A DNA stretch of 6,977 nt, taken from the NCBI GenBank assembly GCA_017474705.1, contig JAFVHC010000111.1, forward strand, positions 1 to 6,977, in the 5' to 3' direction. Both the position numbers and the translations under genes were made by a program. This DNA comes from Bacillota bacterium (GTDB lineage Bacteria > Bacillota > Clostridia > Lachnospirales > Bianqueaceae). The notes beneath the pieces are model-generated. The model had not been told where the DNA came from and searched no databases. It saw only the letters and a list, made by a program, of their open reading frames with translations. Shown here piece after piece: positions 1 through 5,879 of the stretch (position 1 is its first letter; each line of letters begins with the position of its first letter).

Positions 1-126
1 CCCGCTGCGGCAGAAAAGAGCCCTTTCATGAAGGAGATCACCATCCGGCAGATCGCGGGCATGATGCCGGGCATGGATGGAGAAAAGCTAGCGCTTCTGG
101 ATGAGCGACTGCTGGCACTTGGATAA
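1..126 (+). CDS. C-terminal end (41 residues) of an unrecognised protein, cut by the window edge
   Basis: Frame 1 is open from the first base to a TAA stop at 124-126 and encodes 41 residues ending in LLALG. The reading is supported by the stop codon lying immediately before a strong terminator, as expected at the end of a real gene. The visible tail is soluble, with no membrane segment, and has a short amphipathic pattern (ITIRQIAGMMPGMDGEKLAL). It faintly resembles the short helical tails found after the last domain of some glycoside hydrolase family 3 beta-glucosidases or xylosidases. That would suit a glycan-utilisation neighbourhood, but the fragment is far too short to support the assignment and no catalytic region is present. 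It is convergent with the fucosidase gene and shares the terminator between them. Confidence 0.6.
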   Translation, partial: PAAAEKSPFMKEITIRQIAGMMPGMDGEKLALLDERLLALG

Positions 127-171
127 AAAAACAGAAAGCCTTCCGGTCGAAGCCGGTCGGCTTTCTTTTTT
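125..171. terminator. Bidirectional intrinsic terminator between convergent genes
   Basis: A hairpin has an outer stem AGAAAGCC (133-140) pairing with GGCTTTCT (159-166), then a 2-base internal mismatch, and an inner CCGG/CCGG stem (143-146 with 153-156) around a 6-base loop. On the plus strand it is followed by a run of T (166-171). On the minus strand the run of A at 125-131 becomes a run of seven T. It therefore serves both the plus-strand gene that stops at 126 and the minus-strand fucosidase operon that stops at 178. Confidence 0.93.
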
Positions 172-177
172 GATGTC

Positions 178-1422
178 TTATAACAGATCTGAAGCCGGGC
201 GGTCCAGTTCGATCTTAATGATCGTATCTGGAGCGAGCCGGTCTTTTTCACCTACAGAGAAACTAAGCTGTCCATCGCAGATCGCGTAAGAGAACTCCTC
301 CGCTGTCAGCGATGAAACATGCAGGATCTCCGCATCCAGGCGTGGCAAAGTGATCGTATTCTCTTCCCATTCCCAGATGTGATAATAGATGACATTGTCC
401 TTTCTGGTCATGCCCTGGTGCTCCGTATTCGGCAGCGGTCCTCCTCGGGTCCCATAAATGGCTTCCCCATATCGACTCAGCCATGCGCCGACCTCCTGCA
501 AGCGCTCCACCTGCAGAGGCTCGATCGTTCCGTCTGCCTGCGGTCCAACGTTGAGCAGCAGGTTCCCGTCTCCGGTCGCGGCCTGTACCAAAGACCGGAT
601 GATCCACCGCAGAGAATGCGGCGGCCGATCCGGGATCCAGCCCCAGCTCCCATTGATCGTCAAGCAGCTTTCCCATGGATTCGATAGATCGAAGTTGCCA
701 ATGGTCTCCTCCGGCGTTATGAAATCCCCGCTGGGGATCTCGCCGAAGCGGTTATTGATCACGATGCCCGGCTGCAGTTTCCGGACCTCCGCTTCCAGTT
801 CCGGTCCACCCCAGAAGCCCGGATACAGGGGCTGACCATAGGGGATCGCCGGGACATCGACTTTATTGAAGTCACGGCTCCATCCCAGCCACGAATCCGT
901 ACCGCCGTCATACCACAAAATGTCGACCTTTCCATAGTCTGTCATCAACTCACGGATCTGATCATGGGTCTGCTGGCGCATCTCCAATGCGCTTTTGCGA
1001 TACATCTGCGGGAAGAAGAACCCGGGGCAGCGCCAGTCCAAGGGCGAATAGTAAAAGCCGACTTTCAGCCCTTCCGCGCGGCAGGCATCCGCATAAGCCC
1101 GGACAAAATCCTTTTTGGCGGCAGAATCCATCGACGTGAATCCATCGATGCTTCCTTTGGAATCCCAAAGGGAGAATCCATCATGGTGTCTTGTGGTAAA
1201 GACCATGTACTTCATGCCCGCTTGTTTCGCGGTCCTTGCCCAGGCACGAGCATCAAAATTCTCGGCCGTAAACCGATCCTTCAGCGTACGATACTCTTCA
1301 ACGGGGATCGCCTCATTGAACATGACCCACTCTCCGCGTCCCAGCAGCGAATACAGCCCCCAATGGATGAACATACCGAACCGCAGATCTCTCCATTCCT
1401 CGATCCTTGCTTCTCCCGACAT
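178..1422 (-). CDS. Alpha-L-fucosidase, glycoside hydrolase family 29 (cytoplasmic)
   Basis: This 414-residue enzyme should hydrolyse terminal alpha-L-fucosyl bonds with retention of configuration. Family signatures in order: FGMFIHWGLYS (about 15-25), HHDGFSLWDS (79-88), the end of a barrel strand GKVDILWYDGG (164-174) whose Asp172 matches the family nucleophile, GDFITPEE (232-239), WESC (250-253) with a NGSWGW stretch (257-262), and GNLLLNVGP (286-294). A short C-terminal beta-rich domain follows from about 330. The acid/base is not certain: Glu238, Glu239 and Glu251 are all candidates, as this residue is poorly conserved in GH29. There is no signal peptide, so the enzyme should act inside the cell on imported oligosaccharides. 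The start follows GAAAGGA (1434-1440) at a workable distance. It is the last gene of an operon with the nitroreductase and peroxiredoxin-like genes, 51 bases after the former. GH29 members with other specificities exist, so the substrate is less certain than the family. Confidence 0.93.
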   Translation of the reverse strand: MSGEARIEEWRDLRFGMFIHWGLYSLLGRGEWVMFNEAIPVEEYRTLKDRFTAENFDARAWARTAKQAGMKYMVFTTRHHDGFSLWDSKGSIDGFTSMDSAAKKDFVRAYADACRAEGLKVGFYYSPLDWRCPGFFFPQMYRKSALEMRQQTHDQIRELMTDYGKVDILWYDGGTDSWLGWSRDFNKVDVPAIPYGQPLYPGFWGGPELEAEVRKLQPGIVINNRFGEIPSGDFITPEETIGNFDLSNPWESCLTINGSWGWIPDRPPHSLRWIIRSLVQAATGDGNLLLNVGPQADGTIEPLQVERLQEVGAWLSRYGEAIYGTRGGPLPNTEHQGMTRKDNVIYYHIWEWEENTITLPRLDAEILHVSSLTAEEFSYAICDGQLSFSVGEKDRLAPDTIIKIELDRPASDLL

Positions 1423-1439
1423 GATCTTACAAGTCCTTT

Positions 1440-1464
1440 CAGTTTTAGATTTTGATCAAAACTG
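1440..1464. repeat. Inverted repeat with TTTTGATCAAAA palindrome upstream of the fucosidase gene
   Basis: The 51-base gap between the nitroreductase stop and the fucosidase start holds CAGTTTT (1440-1446) and its exact reverse complement AAAACTG (1458-1464). A 12-base perfect palindrome, TTTTGATCAAAA, lies at 1450-1461, so the two structures overlap and are alternatives. On the minus strand the repeat is not followed by a T run, so it is not an ordinary terminator. It could be an operator for an internal promoter or an mRNA stem that affects stability or relative expression of the fucosidase. The role is inferred only from position. Confidence 0.5.
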
Positions 1465-1473
1465 CTTATATTC

Positions 1474-2139
1474 TCAGCCCCACTTGAAGTTTTCTTTCCC
1501 GGCACCGAGTTCAAAATGACACTTCACGATGCCGAGATCGATCTTCAGACAAGGCCCGATCAGGCCTGCTTTGGCCTGTACCATACTGCCGTTCCATTCG
1601 AATCGGAATTTCTGCTGATTGACCGCCGTCGGGGCCAGCAGAGCCGCTTCGATCCCTCTTTTGAACCAGTTCGGGGCGTCTGGGCTGACATTACTGACGT
1701 CGGCTGCACTCTTGCTTTTCCGAGCCGCGCCTTGTGTTTTCCCATAGCCAAGGGCGATGAGGATGACTTCTTTTTCCTCCGTGTCCAACACCGCTTTGCT
1801 CTTGCCATGGGTCAGCGCCACCCAGCAGGTATTCAAGCCCAGTTCTTGCGCCTTCAGCACCAGCAGTTCTCCATAATAACCGCAGCGCTCCTCCAGATCC
1901 GTGGCCTTTTTGCCCGCCAGAACGATGTAGTTTCTGGCATTCTCGAACCTTCCATATTTCGCCATGCGAGAGGAGAAACATTCCGGCTCATCATAGAGGA
2001 TCTGCATGTGCAGACCGGCTGTAAGATTCAGCGTATCTACATAGGCATCCAGTTCTTTCCGGACCGGCTCCGGGATCGGTTTGTCCAGATACTGCCGCAC
2101 ACTGTGCCGCTGCCGCATCAGATCCATCATCGCACTCAT
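1474..2139 (-). CDS. Nitroreductase-family flavoprotein (TM1586-like putative nitroreductase)
   Basis: This 221-residue protein has the N-terminal RHSVRQY motif (11-17), typical of the FMN-phosphate contact in nitroreductases. A helical segment GYYGELLVLKAQELGLNTCW (87-106) follows, matching the central helix-strand core of the fold. A second half contains NWFKRGIEAALLAPTAVNQQ (157-176); the APTAVNQQ motif is characteristic of the putative TM-nitroreductase subgroup, in which the FMN site is formed within a duplicated chain. Members are presumed NAD(P)H-dependent oxidoreductases, mostly with unknown physiological substrate. There is no signal peptide, so it is cytoplasmic. The ATG lies only 2 bases after the stop of the peroxiredoxin-like gene, and its RBS (GGAGGA, from 2146-2151) is inside the end of that gene, implying translational coupling. 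Two further Met codons at residues 4 and 5 are possible starts, but the first has the best RBS spacing (6 bases). Confidence 0.88.
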   Translation of the reverse strand: MSAMMDLMRQRHSVRQYLDKPIPEPVRKELDAYVDTLNLTAGLHMQILYDEPECFSSRMAKYGRFENARNYIVLAGKKATDLEERCGYYGELLVLKAQELGLNTCWVALTHGKSKAVLDTEEKEVILIALGYGKTQGAARKSKSAADVSNVSPDAPNWFKRGIEAALLAPTAVNQQKFRFEWNGSMVQAKAGLIGPCLKIDLGIVKCHFELGAGKENFKWG

Positions 2140-2141
2140 AT

Positions 2142-2693
2142 TCAGTCCTCCAACATGGGCAGCAGTTCATCCAACGTGGGCAGACCCATGATCGTTTCCG
2201 CGTAAATGGCCTTTTGGACCACTCCATCCGCTCCGATGATGAACATGGCGGGCAGTTGCTGCTCATCGCCCTCGTATTGGCCATGGGAGAAACCGGCGGC
2301 CGTGGCTGCTGCACCTTTGGCCTTCAGCGCTTCCAGCTGATTGCCCACCAACGCTTCCATGGATGGCGCGGGAAGGATCTCCAACTCCTGATATATCTTC
2401 ATTTCCGGATCACAGATGATATCGAAGGGCAACGGCGAATCCTTCAACTCCTCCGCCAGGAGATCTTTATTGCTCTGCAGCATGAAGACGATCTCGGCGC
2501 CTTTGGCCTTCACCTCCTCATACCGCTGTGCCGCGATATGGATATCATATCGGCAGACGGTGCAGCCGATATAACGCAGGCACCAAAGCACTGTTTTCGG
2601 GGCCTGAAACAGGTCCGTCGTTTGTTTTTCCCCGCCATATAAAGTATTGACAGGCAATGCTGGGAATGTATCTCCAGCGTGTAATTTAGACAT
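2142..2693 (-). CDS. Peroxiredoxin-like thioredoxin-fold protein (AhpC/TSA type) with CxxC
   Basis: This 183-residue protein fits the usual length for AhpC/TSA-type proteins. It begins with the family-like GDTFPALPVNTL (7-18). The first core strand leads into WCLRYIGCTVCRYD (37-50), whose Cys44-x-x-Cys47 pair replaces the single peroxidatic Cys of typical peroxiredoxins. Further fold markers are a CDPE segment (94-97) after the next strand and QQLPAMFIIGADG (145-157), whose Pro148 matches the cis-proline facing the active site. It is probably a cytoplasmic thiol-disulfide or peroxide-reducing protein. The RYIGCxxC signature is the one seen in peroxiredoxin-like rather than classical AhpC or Bcp proteins, so substrate and reductant are unknown. 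It is the first gene of the operon, with an RBS AAAGGAG (2704-2710) and a close-fitting promoter. Confidence 0.85.
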   Translation of the reverse strand: MSKLHAGDTFPALPVNTLYGGEKQTTDLFQAPKTVLWCLRYIGCTVCRYDIHIAAQRYEEVKAKGAEIVFMLQSNKDLLAEELKDSPLPFDIICDPEMKIYQELEILPAPSMEALVGNQLEALKAKGAAATAAGFSHGQYEGDEQQLPAMFIIGADGVVQKAIYAETIMGLPTLDELLPMLED

Positions 2694-2728
2694 GATCGGT
2701 AAACTCCTTTCTCGATCGATCTGACCCT

Positions 2729-2757
2729 ATTATAATGTCATCTACAGTTGCGGGCAA
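2729..2757 (-). promoter_or_regulatory. Sigma-A-type promoter of the peroxiredoxin-nitroreductase-fucosidase operon
   Basis: Read on the minus strand, TTGCCC (2757-2752) and a perfect TATAAT (2734-2729) are separated by 17 bases. The predicted transcript starts near 2722, giving a leader of about 30 bases before the ATG at 2693. It lies just downstream of the symporter's terminator, so the operon appears to be transcribed independently. No operator-like repeat is obvious beside it. Confidence 0.82.
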
Positions 2758-2770
2758 GTGTTTCTCCCAC

Positions 2771-2807
2771 TAAAAATCTCCCTTGGCCAAAGACGGTCAA
2801 GGGAGAT
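2771..2807 (-). terminator. Intrinsic terminator of the GPH symporter gene
   Basis: ATCTCCCTTG (2776-2785) pairs perfectly with CAAGGGAGAT (2798-2807). The stem extends inward by G-U, C-G and C-G pairs to a 6-base loop. On the minus strand it is followed by five T from the A run at 2772-2776, partly shared with the stem base. It lies about 20 bases past the symporter stop codon. The plus strand lacks a good T run after the stem, so it reads as a one-way terminator. Confidence 0.9.
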
Positions 2808-2828
2808 AGTTGTTTGTTTCAACTCTTA

Positions 2829-4205
2829 TCATTCATTTTGCGCATCCAAAGTTTCTCTCACGGTCTGCACATACTTCTTCGTCAGATTGTAGCCGAACTG
2901 CAGGAACAGGAACATCGCCAGATACATGACGAAAGGCACGATCGTCGCGATGGAATAGATACCGTTATTGACGGCCGCTTCCTGCTCGATGACGCCTTCT
3001 GCTGTATTGTAGCCGATGGCAGCCATTGCCATGGTCGCACCGATGCCGGCCAGCGTCTGCCCCAGTTTCCGGAAGAAGGAAAAGCTCGCGTAGGTCGTCG
3101 CTTCTCTTCGATGGTTGTTCTTCATTTCATTATAATCGATGACGTCTGTGACCATCGCCCAGACTTCCAGTGTAAAGAAGGACAGACCGAATCCGCCCAG
3201 CAGAATCACGAACAGGAAGATATACGGGTTCGGCGTCCGTACAAAGTACAGGATCAGGAATGCAAAGGATGCGATCAAACTGCCGAAGGAGCAGATCTCC
3301 TTCTTACCGAAACGCTCCACGAACTTACCCATGAACGGCATCAGCACCAGCATCGGAATATAGTTGAAGACCGTTACCAGGGAGAACATGCCCGGTTTTC
3401 CATAGTAGTTTTTAAACAGATAATTGAAGACCGTCTGGGTGTACATGCTGCCGGCGATCAACAGCATGGACGCCAGGCACAGCATCATGAAAGGCCTGTT
3501 TTTGGACAGTTCCTTCATGCGATACAGCGTATCATGCCGGTTCTCATGCTGTTTCGCAGGGATGTACTCCCTTGTCAGTTTGAAGAAGGCAAAGTAAATG
3601 ATGATACTGAAGCCCGCCAGGACGATCACACCGGTCATCAGTTTTCCCGCATGCAGGTACTTGGCACCGGTCTCCGCCACAGTCGCATAAACGAACAGCG
3701 GCAGAAGGATCTGGCCCGGCGCGGATCCGAAGCCGGCTCCCAGGGAACGGATCACCGACAAGGTCGAACGCTCTTTCAGATCGTTCGTCATGGCGGAAGC
3801 CATGGAGCCATACGGGATATTGACAGCCGTGTACAACATGCCGTACAGGATGTAGGTTATATAGGCATAGATCAGGTACTGGTTCTCGGATAGTCCGGGG
3901 ATCTTCACGAAGGTAAGCACGAAGACGATCGCCAACGGCACTGAAAACCAGAATACATACGGCCGGAAACGACCATATTTCGTGGGTTTGCGGCTGTCGA
4001 TCAAAGCTCCGCAGATCGGATCATTGATCGCGTCCCAGATCCTGGCGATCAGCATCAGCAAGGTGATCTTCGGCAAAGAAATGTGCAGGACGTCCGTATA
4101 GAACATCTGCAGGAAAGAGCCGATCGTTCCGAAGGTGATCACGCCGCCCATATCGCCCAAAGCATAGCCAACGTAATTCTTGACACTCAGTTTTTTCTCG
4201 CTCAT
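2829..4205 (-). CDS. GPH-family sugar:cation symporter (MelB/UidB-like, MFS_2)
   Basis: This is a 458-residue membrane protein with about twelve hydrophobic helices, close to the usual 450-480. It imports a glycoside, pentoside or hexuronide with a proton or sodium ion. Family signatures: YALGDMG (14-20) in helix 1; RIWDAINDP (55-63), whose Asp58 and Asp62 correspond to the cation-site aspartates Asp55 and Asp59 of E. coli MelB; KYGRFRPY (76-83) in the 2-3 loop; NIPYGSM (129-135). Asp18 fits MelB's sugar-binding Asp19, but MelB's Asp124 position is Asn129, as is common in glucuronide/xyloside-type members, so melibiose is unlikely. There is no C-terminal PTS IIA domain. An ATG 7 codons upstream (4226) is rejected: it has no RBS and lies only about 7 bases from the expected transcript start, while this ATG follows GGGAGA (4211-4216). 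It is monocistronic, with its own promoter and terminator. The substrate is not determinable; a fucoside is a guess from the neighbouring GH29 gene. Confidence 0.92.
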   Translation of the reverse strand: MSEKKLSVKNYVGYALGDMGGVITFGTIGSFLQMFYTDVLHISLPKITLLMLIARIWDAINDPICGALIDSRKPTKYGRFRPYVFWFSVPLAIVFVLTFVKIPGLSENQYLIYAYITYILYGMLYTAVNIPYGSMASAMTNDLKERSTLSVIRSLGAGFGSAPGQILLPLFVYATVAETGAKYLHAGKLMTGVIVLAGFSIIIYFAFFKLTREYIPAKQHENRHDTLYRMKELSKNRPFMMLCLASMLLIAGSMYTQTVFNYLFKNYYGKPGMFSLVTVFNYIPMLVLMPFMGKFVERFGKKEICSFGSLIASFAFLILYFVRTPNPYIFLFVILLGGFGLSFFTLEVWAMVTDVIDYNEMKNNHRREATTYASFSFFRKLGQTLAGIGATMAMAAIGYNTAEGVIEQEAAVNNGIYSIATIVPFVMYLAMFLFLQFGYNLTKKYVQTVRETLDAQNE

Positions 4206-4239
4206 GGTCTTCTCCCGTGCATCCATTATTTTTCACCAT

Positions 4240-4267
4240 TTTATACAGTAACGCACAAAATTGTCAA
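4240..4267 (-). promoter_or_regulatory. Near-consensus sigma-A-type promoter of the GPH symporter
   Basis: On the minus strand a perfect TTGACA (4267-4262) is followed after 16 bases by TATAAA (4245-4240). The transcript should start near 4233, leaving a leader of about 28 bases to the chosen ATG at 4205. This is the strongest promoter in the window by consensus match. It suggests high basal expression or repressor control, but no clear operator is visible in it. Confidence 0.85.
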
Positions 4268-4304
4268 GGGCCGGCCTAGGAATTATGAACATTCTTCGGC
4301 CTTG
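4257..4304 (-). terminator. Possible weak terminator of the large alpha/beta-hydrolase gene, overlapping the next promoter
   Basis: On the minus strand CAAGGCCG (from 4304-4297) pairs with CGGCCCTTG (from 4273-4265) with one bulged C, enclosing a 23-base loop that itself contains a GAAT/ATTC pairing. Only a short T run (four T at 4260-4257) follows, displaced by four bases, so termination may be inefficient. The 3' arm shares its last bases with the -35 TTGACA of the symporter promoter. Some read-through from the hydrolase into the symporter is therefore plausible. Confidence 0.4.
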
Positions 4305-4307
4305 TTC

Positions 4308-5774
4308 TCATTCCAGTCCCCTGCTACTCGCGATCTCTGTTGCAGCATCGATCATCCACTCTCTGTCCTCTGGCAGGATAAATCCTTGGGCGATCGCCCG
4401 GTCGGTGGATGCCACCGCCAGTTCTTTATAATGGGCAAGGTTCCCGTAGAGTTCCGTGAGCATAGCTGCGGAGAACGGCTTGGCAGTGCCGAACATCATC
4501 TGGATGGAGCCGCCTTCCGGATGATCCGTGTAGGACTGATATGATGCCGTAGGGCAATCTGCCGTGGGATAGCGGATGCCGCCCAGTGCATTGCCGAAAG
4601 CATCCTTACGGTTCGCGATGCATTGGCCTGTCTTGTCCGTTGGCTCAGGCGTGACCTCCGTCTCGATCTTCGGCGCATGCGGTGCAGGAATGCCGAAGCG
4701 TGCCCAGTCGATCAAAGCTTTCATCGCAGCGCAGAAGATGGGCTCATAAGGTGTATCCATCGGGACACCGTTTTTCGGATCCCCTTCCCAGGTCAGAACG
4801 ACACCGGCTTTTGCCAGATCTTCCTGGATCGGCGCATAGTAATCCAACAGCGAATACTTCGTATCGTGGGAAGAGCAAGGGATCTGCCAGGTACGGAAGC
4901 GATAGTCCGGCTCGTCCGCGTCTCCGTGCCAGAAGCCGAACCCACGGTTCTCCGACTCGGTATTGACCGCCATGACAGGTTCTTTGGAGACCAGTACCTG
5001 CGCACCTTGCGGAAGTCCGCCAAAGACCATGCGGCCGCCTGGCGCGTAGGAATTCAGCTTCTTATTGCCGGCACCAGAGCCGCTGTTGTAATAACCATCA
5101 AACAACGGTCCGTCGACCCGGTTTTCCGGCAAGCGCGCAAAGGTATTGATGATGCGTGACAGATAGCTTCCGGACTGGGACCATCCCGCCAGGAAGAGCC
5201 AGTTTTTGCCAAAGCCCGCGATGGGGTTGAGCGGGTCGTCATCATGGCGCAGGACCTTGGCCAGATCGACCAGCATATCCCAGAAAAGGCCCAGCTCATA
5301 GGGCTGCATGAAGTCAAAATCCGGTCCCTCCGGCCCTTTTCTTTCCGGGGTGGGATTGGCCCAGTTGATCGCCGCATAGCGCTCCGGGTCAAAACGCTTG
5401 AGCGCATCCACCACATGGCCTTTGGAAGTGATACCGATATAGATATCCCCGTCGCGCACGATCTTGCGCCACATGAGGATCCAGTCCCGGTCGATATCGA
5501 AATTCGCGGACGCATTCAGAATCTCCAGAATCACATTACCGTTGAACTTTTGTGGGTCTACCGGTCGGCGCACCAGCAGCCTTGTCGTGTAAGGCACGTC
5601 CGGGACCGTGATCGTCAGCTTTCCATCCAGAGTCTCGTCATAGATATTGGCCGTTCCGGTCTGAAAAAACTCCTCTTCCACGTACCCGTGCTTTTCCAGG
5701 TCGCAGGGCTTCACGGCGGAAATAAAAGGATAGGATGATTCCGTAACAGGAACCTTGCGCATGGCTTGGATCAT
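4308..5774 (-). CDS. Large alpha/beta-hydrolase domain protein with GWSQSG nucleophile motif
   Basis: This 488-residue serine hydrolase has the nucleophile-elbow region FLAGWSQSG (194-202), with Ser199 the likely nucleophile in the G-x-S-Q-[ST]-G form typical of the 'alpha/beta hydrolase domain' family (Abhydrolase_10-like). The probable base is His303 in TWQIPCSSHD (296-305), the position of the family's usual A-[GA]-[ST]-H motif. Candidate acids are Glu273 or Glu275 in AVNTESE (269-275). The N-terminal half carries beta-rich segments (TITVPDVPYTTRLLVRRP, about 54-71) before the catalytic core. The length and the GNVILEI strand (79-85) also suit the family. No signal peptide is evident. It probably cleaves a carboxylic ester or a lipid-like substrate, but family members are largely uncharacterised. 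The reading frame also has an ATG two codons upstream (5780), only 1 base from the perfect RBS, so the ATG at 5774 is preferred. No convincing promoter is seen directly upstream. Confidence 0.83.
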   Translation of the reverse strand: MIQAMRKVPVTESSYPFISAVKPCDLEKHGYVEEEFFQTGTANIYDETLDGKLTITVPDVPYTTRLLVRRPVDPQKFNGNVILEILNASANFDIDRDWILMWRKIVRDGDIYIGITSKGHVVDALKRFDPERYAAINWANPTPERKGPEGPDFDFMQPYELGLFWDMLVDLAKVLRHDDDPLNPIAGFGKNWLFLAGWSQSGSYLSRIINTFARLPENRVDGPLFDGYYNSGSGAGNKKLNSYAPGGRMVFGGLPQGAQVLVSKEPVMAVNTESENRGFGFWHGDADEPDYRFRTWQIPCSSHDTKYSLLDYYAPIQEDLAKAGVVLTWEGDPKNGVPMDTPYEPIFCAAMKALIDWARFGIPAPHAPKIETEVTPEPTDKTGQCIANRKDAFGNALGGIRYPTADCPTASYQSYTDHPEGGSIQMMFGTAKPFSAAMLTELYGNLAHYKELAVASTDRAIAQGFILPEDREWMIDAATEIASSRGLE

Positions 5775-5780
5775 GACCAT

Positions 5781-5788
5781 ACCTCCTT
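5781..5788 (-). promoter_or_regulatory. Strong ribosome binding site that decides the hydrolase start
   Basis: On the minus strand AAGGAGGT is a full match to the anti-Shine-Dalgarno sequence. The ATG at 5780-5778 abuts it and is too close to be used efficiently, whereas the ATG at 5774-5772 has about 7 bases from AGGAGG. The gene therefore most likely starts at 5774. Confidence 0.75.
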
Positions 5789-5833
5789 GTATGCTTTTTC
5801 TTGATCAAATGAGATTTGTGTGCAACAGTCTAT

Positions 5834-5870
5834 AAAAAACTCAGCACCCTATGACATCCCGAGCGCTGAG
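5834..5870 (-). terminator. Intrinsic terminator of the lysophospholipase-like gene
   Basis: On the minus strand CTCAGC (from 5870-5865) and GCTGAG (from 5845-5840) form a 6-base stem with a 19-base loop, followed at once by six T (5839-5834). It begins about 10 bases after the stop codon at 5880. The short stem and fairly large loop make it moderate rather than strong, so some read-through into the next hydrolase, which lacks an obvious promoter, is possible. Confidence 0.78.
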
Positions 5871-5879
5871 ATACGTATT

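Noticed and set aside
1440..1464. Terminator between the nitroreductase and fucosidase genes
   Set aside because: The inverted repeat is AT-rich and is followed by AAAGGAC on the minus strand rather than a T run, so termination is not supported.
1516..2205. Plus-strand open frame of 229 codons
   Set aside because: It is antisense to the nitroreductase gene and the end of the peroxiredoxin-like gene, both of which have clear family motifs and coupled RBS structure.
2748..3893. Plus-strand open frame of 381 codons
   Set aside because: It is wholly antisense to the well-supported symporter and covers its terminator. Its translation is rich in His, Gln and Arg with no recognisable domain, and it has no RBS, so it is a shadow of the opposite codon usage.
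4206..4226. Seven-codon N-terminal extension of the symporter
   Set aside because: There is no RBS before the ATG at 4226, and it would lie only about 7 bases from the expected transcript start. The ATG at 4205 has GGGAGA at good spacing.
5789..5833. Possible promoter for the large hydrolase using TTGCAC as -35
   Set aside because: No acceptable -10 hexamer lies 16-18 bases downstream. A TATAGA nearby would need a -35 inside the upstream terminator hairpin.
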